64,000 nt of DNA from Pelagomonas calceolata (GCA_918797485.1 CAKKNE010000001.1:3596001-3660000); one strand, 5' to 3'; positions 47,039 to 57,209 are shown, counted from the stretch's first letter. Translations and numbers: made by a program. The notes: generated by a model not told the origin, from the sequence alone.

Positions 47039-47373
47039 TTTTTTGCTTTACGTGCTGGGTTATATTGATGCCTTTCCAATGGTTTCCTACCCAGTGGTTC
47101 CTAAGTAAAGAGCTTGACTAGTTCTAGGTCGCTGCGGCTGCGAGGCTCTCTCAGAAATGCTGTCGAGAAAATTCTTTAGCGTGTGACCGCAGTGACTCGA
47201 GCAACGCGTGCGTCGCATCTGAAAATGCTAGTATCTAAGTGTCGCTAGCTTCACGCGGCGGCTGCCGCGCTGTTGCGGATAAGAATTCGTGGAGACGTCG
47301 TACCTATCCGTCCGTCGATTATACCAAGAGCTCGCGAACTGCCGTGCCGTGCTAAAAAAACCATACCACACGG
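47039..47373. other. Divergent intergenic region
   Basis: This 335-bp region lies between the ankyrin-SPRY gene and NPRL3. It carries a CTAG-motif relative at 47228-47248. Nothing else is supported. Confidence 0.4.
47228..47248 (+). promoter_or_regulatory. CTAG-motif relative, copy 11
   Basis: It reads CTAGTATCTAA-GTGT-CGCTAG on the plus strand, 126 bp upstream of the NPRL3 start and in its direction. It has three changes from the core. Confidence 0.4.
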
Positions 47374-48894
47374 ATGGAGGCCCCAGGCGTGCGCCTCCGC
47401 GGCTTAGCCCTGGTAGTAGAAAAGGACGCCGGCCCGCGCTTAGCGCTGCGCTACGACCCCTGCCCCGACTGCGACGAGGGGCGCCTCTTCCGCGACCTCA
47501 GCCCTACGGACCTGGCCAAGCTCTTCTCGCAGCCGCGCGCGAAGACGGACCAGCTCGTCGAGGTGCAGCTCGACGGTTTATTAGTAGTGAGCTGCCCGGC
47601 CGAGGTCGGAGACGTGGCGGAGAATGAAGATGAAGTCGTCTGGGGCGAGGTCGACGTGGCTGCCGACGCCGCGGCACCGCCGCCGCCGCGCCTCAAGCGC
47701 TTCGACGTGCTCTGGGCGGCGACGGCCGCGCGCGCGGGCGACCTTAATAACGCCTGGACGCTCGAGTCGTTGGAAAGAGCGGCGAAGGACGTGCGCGCGG
47801 CGCTGCGGCATGAAGAAAGACGCTGCGGCTACGTTTCCAGAGAGAGCGCGGCGATGCTCGCCGCGGACGATTGTTCGATCGAGGCGCTGAAAAAGGCGTC
47901 TTCATTAGCACGGGAGCTTTCACAAGTACTGGACGGGGCGATGGCGCACGGCGCCGCGGCGGCCAAATTTAATGGATGGGTCGCCGTGCGCAGCCGCCTC
48001 GCGCCGATGGTAACGGGGGGAGACGACGAGAATGCTGATGAAGACGACGACGAGGAGGAAGAAGCGCCGGGTGACGACGAACATGCGGGCGAGAGCGACG
48101 ATGATGATGTTGAGGATACGGCGTCGGAGAACGACGAAGACGACGTCGATCCAAGATTAGCGGCGGCGCGGCGCGCTCGTAGAAGGCGGACCCGGCGGAG
48201 ATATAGGCCCTACGAAACTTTATTACTCCTCGAGGACGCCGCATCCACGCTACGCGACTTACCGAGAGACGCGGCGCCTCAATTAAGAGCGCTGGTCGCG
48301 CACGCGGACCCCTTCGCCACCTTCCACGCCATCGCGGCGAGGGCGGGTTTACCATTGCCGCGCGTTTATAGATTGGCGCGCCACCTGTGCGAGTGGAAGC
48401 GCGCGCGCGTCATCGCGGTCGTGCGGCCCGACGCCGTCTACGCTGTTGATGAGGTGCCCTCATCAATCCCGGTGGACGCGCGCGACGCGGTGCGCGCGTC
48501 GGACGCCATGATTCTCGCCGCCTTCGGCCCGTGCAAGCGCCTGGGCGATGCATTGGATGTGCTGGAAACTACCAGAGGGCGCGACGCCGCGACGGAGCGC
48601 GTGCTTGCGTTATTACGGCGGGGCGCGCTGCGCGAGCTCCACACGTACGTCTTGCGCGTCGACGCGGCGCCGCCTCCCGGTTTGGGAGCGGTCGCGACGG
48701 CGGCGCGCGGCAAGCCGGCGCGGGGCGAGCGGTCGGACCACCTTCGTTTATTGCACGTGTTCCGGGCGCTGTCGCCCTGCTTCGACGGGCAGCACTCGCT
48801 GCTCGAGATGATGTGGCGCCAGGACCTGTCCCAGGCGGAAGTGGATGCGGCGCTGCGGGCGTTCTCGGATTTGGTGGTGACGGTGCAGCGGTAG
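47374..48894 (+). CDS. NPRL3: NPRL3, GATOR1 complex subunit
   Basis: This 506-residue protein belongs to the Npr3 family, a subunit of GATOR1 that restrains TORC1 when amino acids are scarce. The N-terminal longin-like start LRGLALVVEKDAGPRLALRYDP matches the family. An acidic low-complexity insert spans about 208-255. The middle signature is PYETLLLLEDAASTLRDLPRDAAPQLRALV followed by PRVYRLARHLCEWKRARVI. The C-terminus FDGQHSLLEMMWRQDLSQAEVDAALRAFSDLVVTV matches the end of human and yeast Npr3. No intron is seen. Confidence 0.9.
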   Translation: MEAPGVRLRGLALVVEKDAGPRLALRYDPCPDCDEGRLFRDLSPTDLAKLFSQPRAKTDQLVEVQLDGLLVVSCPAEVGDVAENEDEVVWGEVDVAADAAAPPPPRLKRFDVLWAATAARAGDLNNAWTLESLERAAKDVRAALRHEERRCGYVSRESAAMLAADDCSIEALKKASSLARELSQVLDGAMAHGAAAAKFNGWVAVRSRLAPMVTGGDDENADEDDDEEEEAPGDDEHAGESDDDDVEDTASENDEDDVDPRLAAARRARRRRTRRRYRPYETLLLLEDAASTLRDLPRDAAPQLRALVAHADPFATFHAIAARAGLPLPRVYRLARHLCEWKRARVIAVVRPDAVYAVDEVPSSIPVDARDAVRASDAMILAAFGPCKRLGDALDVLETTRGRDAATERVLALLRRGALRELHTYVLRVDAAPPPGLGAVATAARGKPARGERSDHLRLLHVFRALSPCFDGQHSLLEMMWRQDLSQAEVDAALRAFSDLVVTVQR

Positions 48895-49201
48895 TATGTG
48901 TGCCGCTGTATAAGTCTGTTGTGTAAAAACGAGTTTTCGCGGGAGAACCCGTTTTGGGGTGCAATTGCGCGGGCAGAATTGAAATTAATTGAGCATCCGG
49001 CCGCGCTACGCGCTGCTACAGGCAAACGCAGACCTCAGGGTCTCGACGGGGTCTAAAGCACACAGCGCTGCGCTGCGCTCGGTCGGCAAGGCCCGCGGTT
49101 TGTTAGCTTAGGCATAGAGCAGCCAGAGCAGCGCTCAGTACCGCGCGCGCCGCTGAAGAACTGGTTGAGCTGTCAGGCTCGCACGCGGCCTCGCCGTAGA
49201 A
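48895..49201. other. Intergenic region with 3' hairpin
   Basis: The spacer between two plus-strand genes holds an imperfect hairpin at about 48926-48957, with arms AAAACGAGTTTTC and GAGAACCCGTTTT (11 of 13 pairs), about 30 bp after the NPRL3 stop. It may be a 3' UTR element. No gene is seen. Confidence 0.45.
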
Positions 49202-51409
49202 ATGGACAACCGCTGCAACTGCGCGAACTGCCGCCGCGCGAGGAGGGCGCAGGCGTCGCCCGTCGACACGAGTTTTGATGGATGGGTCGTACTGAGAGAT
49301 TTAGTCGACGAACTGCTAAACGGGGACGCGCCGGGCGAGGCCCTGGCCGCGCTGCGCCGCATGGTCGACGACTACGCCTTCGACGAGGCCGGCGAGGCCT
49401 TGGTGAGGGCGCCGGGCGCCGTCGAGGCGCTTTTAAACCATGTGACGGACGCCGCCCATCGGGAGACGGCCGTGAGCATCCTCGCGAGTTGTGTGAGGGC
49501 GGACCCCGAGGAGTGCGGGCCGGCGGCGCGGGGCGAACTGGCCGAGCCTTTGGTGGATGTCTTCATCGACCACGTCACGGCGCTCCACCGGCACGGCCGC
49601 CACCACGAGAACGCGACGCTTGCCCTCCTCGCCGTCGCCGAGTGCCCGCGCTGGGCGTTATCGGAGGAGGACGACGACGATGAGGACGAGTACACGTGGG
49701 GCGAGGACGGTTTACCAAGGCGCAAGCGGCGGCGGCGCGACGAGGACGCGGCCGAGGCCGACGCGAACTTCGGGGCTTATGTGGCTGCGCCGCTCGCCGC
49801 AGTATTAAAATGCGGCGACGGCGACGCGCGGCGCGACGCGCTCCAGACGCTCGCTTCCATAAGGCTCGAGAGCGGGCCGGAGCGGCCCCATATTGATTAT
49901 CCTGGCCGCAGCGCGGGCCGCTGCGACTGCTCGCCGCGCGTCGGGCGCCTGGTCGAGGCGGGCGTCGTCGCGCCCCTCGCGGCTGTTTTATTGAGGGGCC
50001 ACGGACCGACCGAGCCGGACCCGGAGGACGAGGAAGACTGGGACGAGACGGTGCTCTTCGCGCTGGCGGCGCAGTGCTGCACGCGGCTCCTCGCGGAGGC
50101 GAAGGCGGCCTTCGCGCCGCTCGCCGCCGCGGGCGCCGCGACGCCTCTGGCAAATGCCGTCGTCGCCTTCGCGACGGTTGAAGATGATGACATGGAGGTG
50201 TTTGTGCACGCTTGCGACGCCGCTTCTGCATTATTCGCCCACGCCGCCACCACCTCAATGGTGTTGGATGAAAGAGGATGTGCCGTGCAGCAAGCTAGAG
50301 ATGATGACGGCGTCTTGCAGAGTTTTCTGGATGCGGGCGCCGTCGAGGCCTGCGTGGCGGCGCTCGACCACCCGGAACGGGAAGAGCGCCGCGCCGCGGC
50401 CGTCAATCTTTTGTCAGAGTTCTGCTCGTTCGGGGACGGAGCATCGAGGGTTGTGCGAGAAGCGAACGGCGTGACCAAATTCGTGGAACTGTTGGGAGAG
50501 GACCCTGATGATCATACCGAGACGGCCGCTAACGACCTGTTCACGGCGACGGCGCGCGTCGTCGAGGGCCTGGCGACGGACGACGGCGATCGAGCCGATG
50601 CTTTGGTGGCGGCGGGCGCGCTGCGGCCGCTGAAGCGCGCGGTCGTGGATTCCGTGCGCTACGTGTATTCTGATCGAATACATACGGCGTCGAACAGGCG
50701 AAGAGAGACGTTCCTGCGGGCGGCGATCGCCGCGAACGCTCTAGGCAACGTCGCGGAGCACTCGCCGCCGCCGCCGCCGCCGCCGCGCCGCAAGGGCAAG
50801 GGGCGCGGCGGGCGCCGCCTGCCGTCGCGCGCGATGCGCGTCGCGGCCGACGACGAGCAGGAGCGGGACGGCGACAAGTCGTTCGTCGAGGCGCTCGTCT
50901 TCGTTTTAAGGTTGGCGCCGCCGCGCTACGCGCAGCCGCCCTTCCGCGAGGCGCTGGCCGAGCTGAAGACGTCGGCGACGTGGTGCCTCGCGTCGCTCTG
51001 CGCGCACGACGGGCCGCGGCAGGTCGTCTATGATGCCGACGCGATTCCGCCGCTCGTGGCGCTCCTCGTCGACGCCGAGAATGATTCTAGGTACATCCAC
51101 GACTTCGCCTATCCTGGTTTGAGGCACTCGTTCCGCGAGTACGTTTGCGGCGTCCTTTCCTGCTGTCACGCCATCGCCGCGACATTCGCAACACACAGGT
51201 ACGCGGCGATGGCGCTTCACCGCCTCGCGCGCGTGTCCGCGGCCGCGCGCAAGGACGTCGCGACGCCGGCCGTGATCAGCACGCTGCGCGAGTTCGTCGC
51301 CGCCGAGGACCCGGGCACGGCCGCCGTGGCCCGCACCGCGCTCTCGGAGCTCGGGCTCAGCGTGCCGACGCGGACGATCCCACGCCGGAAGTGCCGACGC
51401 TTGGGCTAA
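49202..51409 (+). CDS. Armadillo-repeat protein
   Basis: This 735-residue helical-repeat protein begins with a Cys cluster (CNCANCRRARR), then ARM/HEAT-like repeats throughout. Examples are EALAALRRMVDDYAFDEAGEALV, HRETAVSILASCVRADPEECGP, ALFALAAQCCTRLLAEAKAAF and EERRAAAVNLLSEFCSFGDGA. A low-complexity insert of prolines and Arg/Lys lies near residues 523-545. It is likely a scaffold. A second ARM-type protein occurs at 34197-35615, but the two are not obviously close copies. Confidence 0.75.
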   Translation: MDNRCNCANCRRARRAQASPVDTSFDGWVVLRDLVDELLNGDAPGEALAALRRMVDDYAFDEAGEALVRAPGAVEALLNHVTDAAHRETAVSILASCVRADPEECGPAARGELAEPLVDVFIDHVTALHRHGRHHENATLALLAVAECPRWALSEEDDDDEDEYTWGEDGLPRRKRRRRDEDAAEADANFGAYVAAPLAAVLKCGDGDARRDALQTLASIRLESGPERPHIDYPGRSAGRCDCSPRVGRLVEAGVVAPLAAVLLRGHGPTEPDPEDEEDWDETVLFALAAQCCTRLLAEAKAAFAPLAAAGAATPLANAVVAFATVEDDDMEVFVHACDAASALFAHAATTSMVLDERGCAVQQARDDDGVLQSFLDAGAVEACVAALDHPEREERRAAAVNLLSEFCSFGDGASRVVREANGVTKFVELLGEDPDDHTETAANDLFTATARVVEGLATDDGDRADALVAAGALRPLKRAVVDSVRYVYSDRIHTASNRRRETFLRAAIAANALGNVAEHSPPPPPPPRRKGKGRGGRRLPSRAMRVAADDEQERDGDKSFVEALVFVLRLAPPRYAQPPFREALAELKTSATWCLASLCAHDGPRQVVYDADAIPPLVALLVDAENDSRYIHDFAYPGLRHSFREYVCGVLSCCHAIAATFATHRYAAMALHRLARVSAAARKDVATPAVISTLREFVAAEDPGTAAVARTALSELGLSVPTRTIPRRKCRRLG

Positions 51410-51448
51410 GGACCCCTGTATTTACTCAGGCTAGTACTTTTAGTACAC

Positions 51449-53206
51449 TTACCTCTTCCGCCGTTTCGCAGCTGGCTTGCGCGTGGGCAGCCTTTTCTTC
51501 GCGGCCGGCTTGCGGACCGGCTTCGGCTTCGGGTGGAAGCGGACGGGCTCGGCCCAGGTCAGGAAGTTGTCCACGAAGCACTCGTGCGGGTCGGAGCCGA
51601 AGAGGTAGCCGCGCGCGATCCGCTCGTGCTGCGCCCAGACGAAGAACGGCTGCGCCATGTCGTGCATGTCTCCCCGTGGCCCTGCTGGAAAACTGGGCAT
51701 GGCGTACTCCCGCTCCCCTAGCGCGACGCCGCCGAAGACCGTGTCCGGTATCTCCTGCGCGTCGTTCTCGGGCAGCGCCGCCTTCAGCGCGCGCCCGGAC
51801 GCCAGAGCTTCCAAAGGTGGCGCCTCGGCCCCAAAGAGCACCTCCGGTGGCACGGCCTCCTCGTAGAAGCTTAGCACCGAATGGGGCGCCTCGGCGTCGA
51901 CGCGGTGCGGCCACGGCTGCGTCGGCGCGAGGACCATGCCGCCCCACCAGTCGCTCGAGCCCATGAGCTCGTCCTTGACGCCGTACAGCAATTCGTCGCG
52001 GACCGCGTCCATTACATTCGATTCGCCGAACGCGAGGCCGAGCACCCTAGAACGCCAGCGGTCGTCGTCTCCCTCGCCGTTCCCGCACTCGTCGTGTCTT
52101 CCTAAAATGGCAAAGGGGCGGCCGCGCGCCGCCCCTCTGGGCGCCGCGACCGGCGCGACGTGGACGCTGCACACGGGGCCCGTCGATTCGACCAATGAAC
52201 ACCGCGGGTAGCCGTCGTCGTCGTCGTCGCTGCCGGAATCGTCATTGCCCCGCGCGAGAGCGAACTTTTTTTCCTGGTGCAGGAGGCGCGCGAGCACCGC
52301 CGGGGACGGACGGCCCTGGAGCCACCGGTCGAGCTTGACGAGGTTCCGGTCCGCGAGGATGGCTCGCAAAGACGGCCGCTCGCCCGGGCCGTCCTCGACC
52401 AACGACCCATCTGCGATCAGCGACCCATGACCATAGGAACCGCCCTCGGCGCGCCGTCGGATCTCGGCGTCGCACTCGCCGATGAGCGCGCCGAGCTGAG
52501 TAATCATCATGGCCGCGACGGCGCGGTCCTGGCCCACCGCACCCTCGCGCCGGGCCTCGGACCTGGCCTCGCCCTCGCCGCCGTCGCGCGCGGCGACGGC
52601 CTCACTTAATCTCGCCTCGAGCTCGTCCTGGCCCAGCGCCCGGAGGTCGACGCCCGCCTCGGCGCAGGACATGACCGGAGTCAACTCCGCGACCTTCAGA
52701 GCCTTCAGGACTAACGACGGCGTCATATACCGCAGCGAATTCGCGTATCTTCTCCGTTCCCGATCCAACATTGTACAACAGCAGCTTCTTAACTCCTTCT
52801 GGAGGCCCGGGCCCATCTCCCTCAACTCAATGTCGCCCGCGGAGCCGTACGATCGCACCAGACCCAAGATCTCGGCCGGCAGGGAATGCGCCAGGGCCCA
52901 GGAGCCATCTCTCGAATCCGTCCCGCGGAACATCCTCAAAATCAACTCCCCGACGCCGTCCGCCGCCGCGTCGGCGTCGCGCTTCCGTTCGTAAATGCCG
53001 CATAAGAGCAATCCGCGGTTCTGTCTCCCTTCGCCGTCGTCCGAGTCTTCGTCGTTGGTCGTGCTTGGCAGCTCGGCGCGCCACTTCGGCGCGACGTAGA
53101 CGGCGTGGTAGCGCTTCCGCTGCCGCCGCTGCGCGCGCTCGCGGCGCTCGTCGTAGAAGCGCTCGTCGACCGTGTCGTCGAAGGCCTGGACGGAGTCGTC
53201 CTCCAT
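51449..53206 (-). CDS. Unknown 585-residue protein with basic C-terminus
   Basis: I do not recognise this protein. A segment at about 105-165 (LAHSLPAEILGLVRSYGSAGDIELREMGPGLQKELRSCC) resembles the hydrophobic helices of an F-box or a related substrate adaptor. The middle is rich in charged helices. The last 35 residues are Lys/Arg/Pro-rich (KPKPVRKPAAKKRLPTRKPA) and could be a nuclear or nucleolar signal. The start is the ATG at 53206. It converges on the ARM gene, with 39 bp between stops. Confidence 0.65.
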   Translation of the reverse strand: MEDDSVQAFDDTVDERFYDERRERAQRRQRKRYHAVYVAPKWRAELPSTTNDEDSDDGEGRQNRGLLLCGIYERKRDADAAADGVGELILRMFRGTDSRDGSWALAHSLPAEILGLVRSYGSAGDIELREMGPGLQKELRSCCCTMLDRERRRYANSLRYMTPSLVLKALKVAELTPVMSCAEAGVDLRALGQDELEARLSEAVAARDGGEGEARSEARREGAVGQDRAVAAMMITQLGALIGECDAEIRRRAEGGSYGHGSLIADGSLVEDGPGERPSLRAILADRNLVKLDRWLQGRPSPAVLARLLHQEKKFALARGNDDSGSDDDDDGYPRCSLVESTGPVCSVHVAPVAAPRGAARGRPFAILGRHDECGNGEGDDDRWRSRVLGLAFGESNVMDAVRDELLYGVKDELMGSSDWWGGMVLAPTQPWPHRVDAEAPHSVLSFYEEAVPPEVLFGAEAPPLEALASGRALKAALPENDAQEIPDTVFGGVALGEREYAMPSFPAGPRGDMHDMAQPFFVWAQHERIARGYLFGSDPHECFVDNFLTWAEPVRFHPKPKPVRKPAAKKRLPTRKPAAKRRKR

Positions 53207-53662
53207 ATTTTATCTGTGCTTTGCGCGCGCTGCGGCGATGCGCTAGGGCCGTTACCGGTCCTTACTGGTCGAGGCCCGTCGCACGGCAGCGGTTTTAGGC
53301 TGCACTGAGGGGACCGCTGTGCCGCTGGCTAACGCTGAAGGTTGCGCTCTTCAGGATTTCTGCGACAGCGACAGGCGATCTCTTTTTGTCCACCACTGGT
53401 CTTGAAACGAGCACAGGAGCGGAGCTTGCACCCTTTGGCAAGCGCCGCGCCGATAATTAGCTAGCGGTCTGTAAGACACTAGCAAGGACCTCTCCGAACC
53501 GCTCTCGTCCTTGACCCAGGACTCGGAGGCCATCCAACGCGACCCCAGAAGCCTCTGGGAAGATGGTTACTGCACACACAAAATGTATCTTCTCAATTTC
53601 CTGAGGCGAGGCAGCCCTCCCATCGACGTAGCAGCAGCAGCTTTCTGCGTGTTGGTGGCACT
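53207..53662. other. Divergent intergenic region
   Basis: This 456-bp region is head-to-head between the unknown minus-strand gene and the polyketide synthase gene. It carries the CTAG motif at 53461-53482; no gene is supported. Confidence 0.45.
53461..53482 (-). promoter_or_regulatory. Intergenic CTAG-motif, copy 12
   Basis: On the minus strand it reads CTAGTGTCTTAC-AGA-CCGCTAG, 255 bp upstream of the start at 53206 and pointing toward it. It is a full consensus match. Confidence 0.6.
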
Positions 53663-55093
53663 ATGGACACCATGGAGACCATCGAGGTGGCCTCGGGCCT
53701 CTCCATCGAGCTCAAGCTTTGCGTGGCAGCTATCGTCGTGCTCGCAACCATGCTTGTGCTGACAATGGTGAGTTTCCCTTCCCAGCCCAGAGAGGCAGCC
53801 CGACCGCTGCGCACGCGGCACAACGCACGTACTGACGGTGCAGCACGCACACACACCGCACCAGACGCCGTCGACGCACTTTACCACATTCTATCGCGCG
53901 CGCGCGCCTGACGTGACGTGACGTGACGTGATATCGCGCAGGCCGCCCCGAAGAAGGAACAAAAGCTCATCCCCACCATCATGGGCATGGCCACGGGCAA
54001 CCCGCCCTACCGCGCGAGCCAAGAACAAGCTTTGCAGGTCGCCGAGAGCTGCCCCGAGTGCACGTCCATCAAACCGGTCCTCGCGCGCATCTACGGCAAT
54101 TCCAGAATTGACTACCGCTACATGGCCGTGCCCGACTTCACGCCGGAGCAGCGCTTGGAGGGCGACGACAACTTCTTCGACGACGACCTGAACTTTCGCA
54201 TGCCCGTGGAGAAGAGACTGGACAAGTTTAGGGAGGTCGCCGTGCCGCTCGTGACGGACGTGTGTGCTAGAGCGCTGAAGGACGCCGGCGTGCAAGCTAG
54301 CGAGATCGGGAAGCTTGTGGTTGTTTCTTCCACTGGTTTCTTGGGCCCGGGCCTGGACTGCTCGCTCATCAAGACCCTCGGACTCGAAAGGAGTGTCGAC
54401 CGTTCACTCATCGGCTTCATGGGCTGCGCGGCGGCCATGAACGGGTTTCGGGTGGCGAACGACTACGCCGCGTCGCATCCCGGCAAATTGGCTCTCATGG
54501 TCTGCGTCGAAATTTCGTCGGTGCACACGACGTTTGATGATAACGTGAATGATGCCATCTTACATGCGATCTTCGCGGACGGCTGTGCTGCTGCGGTGAT
54601 CAGTGGAGAGAAGCCCGGCTCCGCCAAAGCCAAGGGCAAGTTCGGCATCGTCGACACGCACGGCTGGCTCATGGAGGGCACCGAGGACGGCATCACGCTG
54701 TCGATCAACGAGAACGGCATCTCGTGCATCCTGTCCAAATACCTACCGCAGTACATCGCCAAGAACATGGGCGGCTACGTCGAGTCCTTCCTGGGCATGC
54801 ACAACCTCCAGAAGAGCGACATGGACTTCTGGGCCATCCACCCCGGTGGGAGGCGGATCATCGAGGAGGCGCAGAACGGTTTGGGGCTGTCCGAGGAGCA
54901 GGCGAAGTACTCCTGGAACGTGCTGTCGAACTACGGCAACATGCTCTCGCCGTCCGTGATGTTCGTCCTGGAACTGATCCTGAACGACCACAAGAAGGCC
55001 CTGGCGAAGGGTGAAAGAGGATTGAAGCAGGGCATCGCGTTCTCGTTTAGCCCCGGCGTCGGCGCCGAGGGCGTCCTCATCAAGGTCATGTAG
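53663..55093 (+). CDS. Type III polyketide synthase (chalcone-synthase superfamily) with N-terminal membrane anchor, two exons
   Basis: Exon 1 (53663-53767) encodes a membrane segment (LKLCVAAIVVLATMLVLTM). Exon 2 (53942-55093) continues in frame with AAPKKEQK and the enzyme, total 418 residues. The donor ATG|GTGAGT and the acceptor GCGCAG|GCC are canonical; the 174-nt intron carries a TGACG microsatellite. The catalytic triad of the superfamily is visible: C197 in GFMGCAAAMNG, H335 in WAIHPGGRRII and N368 in YGNMLSPSV. The enzyme condenses malonyl-CoA onto a starter acyl-CoA; the product is unknown. The anchor suggests placement on the ER or another membrane. Starting translation at 53981 instead would remove the anchor. 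Confidence 0.9.
53912..53932. repeat. TGACG microsatellite inside the PKS intron
   Basis: Four tandem copies of the pentamer ACGTG/TGACG end about 10 bp before the acceptor. The repeat occupies the branch-point region, so length change could affect splicing. Confidence 0.6.
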
Positions 55094-55241
55094 TCGTCGT
55101 CGTTTCCCGTTTTCCCTTCCACGACTTAAGATTACGCTGTATCTCGGACAGCCGCGGCGGCGATGGCGTTTAGGGTTACTTTAATCTTAGTACACGCGCG
55201 CGCTAGGAGTCTTGTCCGGTGCGGCGCACCGGACGCCGCGC

Positions 55242-55490
55242 TCAGAGCCCTTCGAACGGGTCGCTGCTCGGCGCCTTGTTCATTGCTGATGGTGTCGGCG
55301 GCGCGTCGGACGCCATCGCGGCCATCGAGCCCTCCTTGGGCGCGGTTTGTGGCGCGTCCTTTTTCATCTGCTCGAGGCTCGCGAGGACGTCGTCCTCCGT
55401 CACTGATACCTTGTTCACTCTTTGCGCTGGTTCGGCCGGCTTTTGCACGGCGGGCGCGGCCATGGCTTGGAGGAAATCGCTGCTGGACAT
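55242..55490 (-). CDS. Small 82-residue protein ending in DPFEGL
   Basis: A short frame starts MSSSDFLQAM, is rich in Ala, Pro, Ser and Met, and has one helix (VTEDDVLASLEQMKKDA). It ends SSDPFEGL. A DPF tripeptide can bind the clathrin adaptor AP2, but a single copy is weak evidence. Codon bias supports coding. No family is recognised. The 148 bp between this stop and the polyketide synthase stop hold the two 3' ends. Confidence 0.5.
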   Translation of the reverse strand: MSSSDFLQAMAAPAVQKPAEPAQRVNKVSVTEDDVLASLEQMKKDAPQTAPKEGSMAAMASDAPPTPSAMNKAPSSDPFEGL

Positions 55491-55970
55491 GCTTGTCGTG
55501 TGAGAGGTTCAGATCTTTGGGCTGCACTTGACTGTGAGATGCTTGTGTCGCGTGCGCCGCTCAGAGCCTGTGGGCTGCACTCGTGTGTGCGGAGGTTACG
55601 CGTGCTGTGGGCTGCTGTGCGTGGTTGCAGCTGCTAGGCGTGATCGATGACGAGCAATGCTGGCGTCGTCTGGCGTTGGGTGTCCTTTTACGTCTCTTTT
55701 AGCCACGTTTTGCGCAACGCACCACTCTCAGGACGAGCTCTAGTGGGTCGATACGCTAGCACAACAACCGTTTCAGGCGTCGCCGCACGACGTCGTGTCG
55801 TCGCTGGACGCCTGCAGGCGTCTGTTGTTACGTCTCCGGCCGACGCTCTCAATGAGCACAGCCTGCAATCTTGGACGCTGGGGAACGTGTAGGTGCGTCT
55901 TGTAAGGACGTTAGCTCGATCATACGTCGCTATGAACCCGCATTAACGAGCCCTGACGAAAAACGCAGCG
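55491..55970. other. Divergent intergenic region
   Basis: This 480-bp region lies between the small minus-strand gene and the CRAL-TRIO gene. A CTAG-motif relative (CTAGTGGGTCGATACGCTAG, 55740-55759) lies 211 bp upstream of the plus gene, in its direction. No gene is supported. Confidence 0.4.
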
Positions 55971-57209
55971 ATGCGCGCGATCCTAGCCCTGCTGCTCATG
56001 GTGAGCCAAGCTGCAGCCCTGCAGACGCCAGGCCGCAGCGCGTTGCGGCTAAGGGGAGGATCCGACGAAGTGGTCCAGCAAGAGCAGACCAACGCCACGA
56101 GGTCGGACTACGTCGTCAAGGGCACCATCGGCGCCGCCGGCACGGGCGCGCTCGTCTGGGGTGCGAAAGCAACACTCAATTTCTTGGGACGGCGGCGCGC
56201 TGCAGAAAGGCGGCGCGCGCGGAGCATTGCCGTGCGCGCGCGGCGTTTCTTACGAAGCGGCCTCGCCTTCACGAAAACGGTCTCGACACGCGGGAAGACG
56301 GTCGCGGCGCACTGCACAACGCGCTGCACAACGCTGGGCGCGCGCGCGTGTGCACCACTGTATGATTGCGCGTCGACGTACGCCGCGCGGAGCTGCCTTC
56401 TTACGTTGCGGGTGGCCGAGTTCAACAACCGCACCGCGTCGCGCTTGTTTGCTTTCATCAATACACCAATAAAACCGGCCACGGCCCGGAGCCAACTGAA
56501 AGCTGTATTACGACAAGAATTGAGGATGCGCCCTTCATTATTGAGGGACGCTCGAAAAGGTAAATTGGCCCTCGACGACGCTTGTTTAGAGAGATATCTG
56601 GCTGCGGCGAAATGGAGCTTAGATTTTCCCGATAGACCCGTCGTCGACGCCATCGGCGCCACGGCGGCCTGGCGCGCTTCCACAGTTGCCGCGCGCGCGC
56701 CCGACTCCATTCGCGCAGAGCCGGCATGGCGACGGTTTTTTTGGAGTGCTGGCGTGAAGACGCGGCGGAAAGAAGCGGTCCTCGTCCTGCACGCGAGGCA
56801 CGCGGTGGATGCGCCCCTCTCACATTTGATAAGAGTGATAGAAGGAGGCTGTCGCTCTACACAACGCGCCTGTGTCGTCTTAGACGCGCGCGGCGCGCCG
56901 TCCTCATCATTATTTGACGTCGCGAAGAAGATGCAGAAGGCTTTACCGGTCTTCCAGGCGCACTACCCGGGGCGGTTGGGCCGCGTCGTCGTGTTGGAAG
57001 GTGGACGGCCCGTTTCTCTGATATGGGGCGTGCTCTCGAAGCTTTGTGATGAGGAGGCGAAAGCTCGCATCGCTTTCGTCGACTCGCTGGACCAATTGGA
57101 TGCAATTGTCAGTGTCGCCGAGCTGAACGGGCGAGATGCGGTCTTCGCGGAGACGTCTAGGCTGGCTCAGGAATCACAGGCGGAGGCGCCGCACACGCTC
57201 TACCTCTAA
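55971..57209 (+). CDS. CRAL-TRIO/Sec14-like lipid-binding protein with signal peptide
   Basis: This 412-residue protein starts with a signal peptide (MRAILALLLMVSQAAALQTP) followed by the phrase SALRLRGG. A basic helical region (about 70-110) precedes a Sec14-like domain: a CRAL-TRIO-N helix set with DDACLERYLAAAKWSL (about 200-216), then ACVVLDARGAPSSSLFDVAKKMQKALPVFQAHYPGRLGRVVVLEGGRPVSLIWGVLSKLCDEEAKARIAFVD (about 290-360), which includes the lipid-exchange gate region. Such proteins carry phosphatidylinositol or other lipids. Secretory or plastid routing is inferred from the leader. Confidence 0.78.
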   Translation: MRAILALLLMVSQAAALQTPGRSALRLRGGSDEVVQQEQTNATRSDYVVKGTIGAAGTGALVWGAKATLNFLGRRRAAERRRARSIAVRARRFLRSGLAFTKTVSTRGKTVAAHCTTRCTTLGARACAPLYDCASTYAARSCLLTLRVAEFNNRTASRLFAFINTPIKPATARSQLKAVLRQELRMRPSLLRDARKGKLALDDACLERYLAAAKWSLDFPDRPVVDAIGATAAWRASTVAARAPDSIRAEPAWRRFFWSAGVKTRRKEAVLVLHARHAVDAPLSHLIRVIEGGCRSTQRACVVLDARGAPSSSLFDVAKKMQKALPVFQAHYPGRLGRVVVLEGGRPVSLIWGVLSKLCDEEAKARIAFVDSLDQLDAIVSVAELNGRDAVFAETSRLAQESQAEAPHTLYL

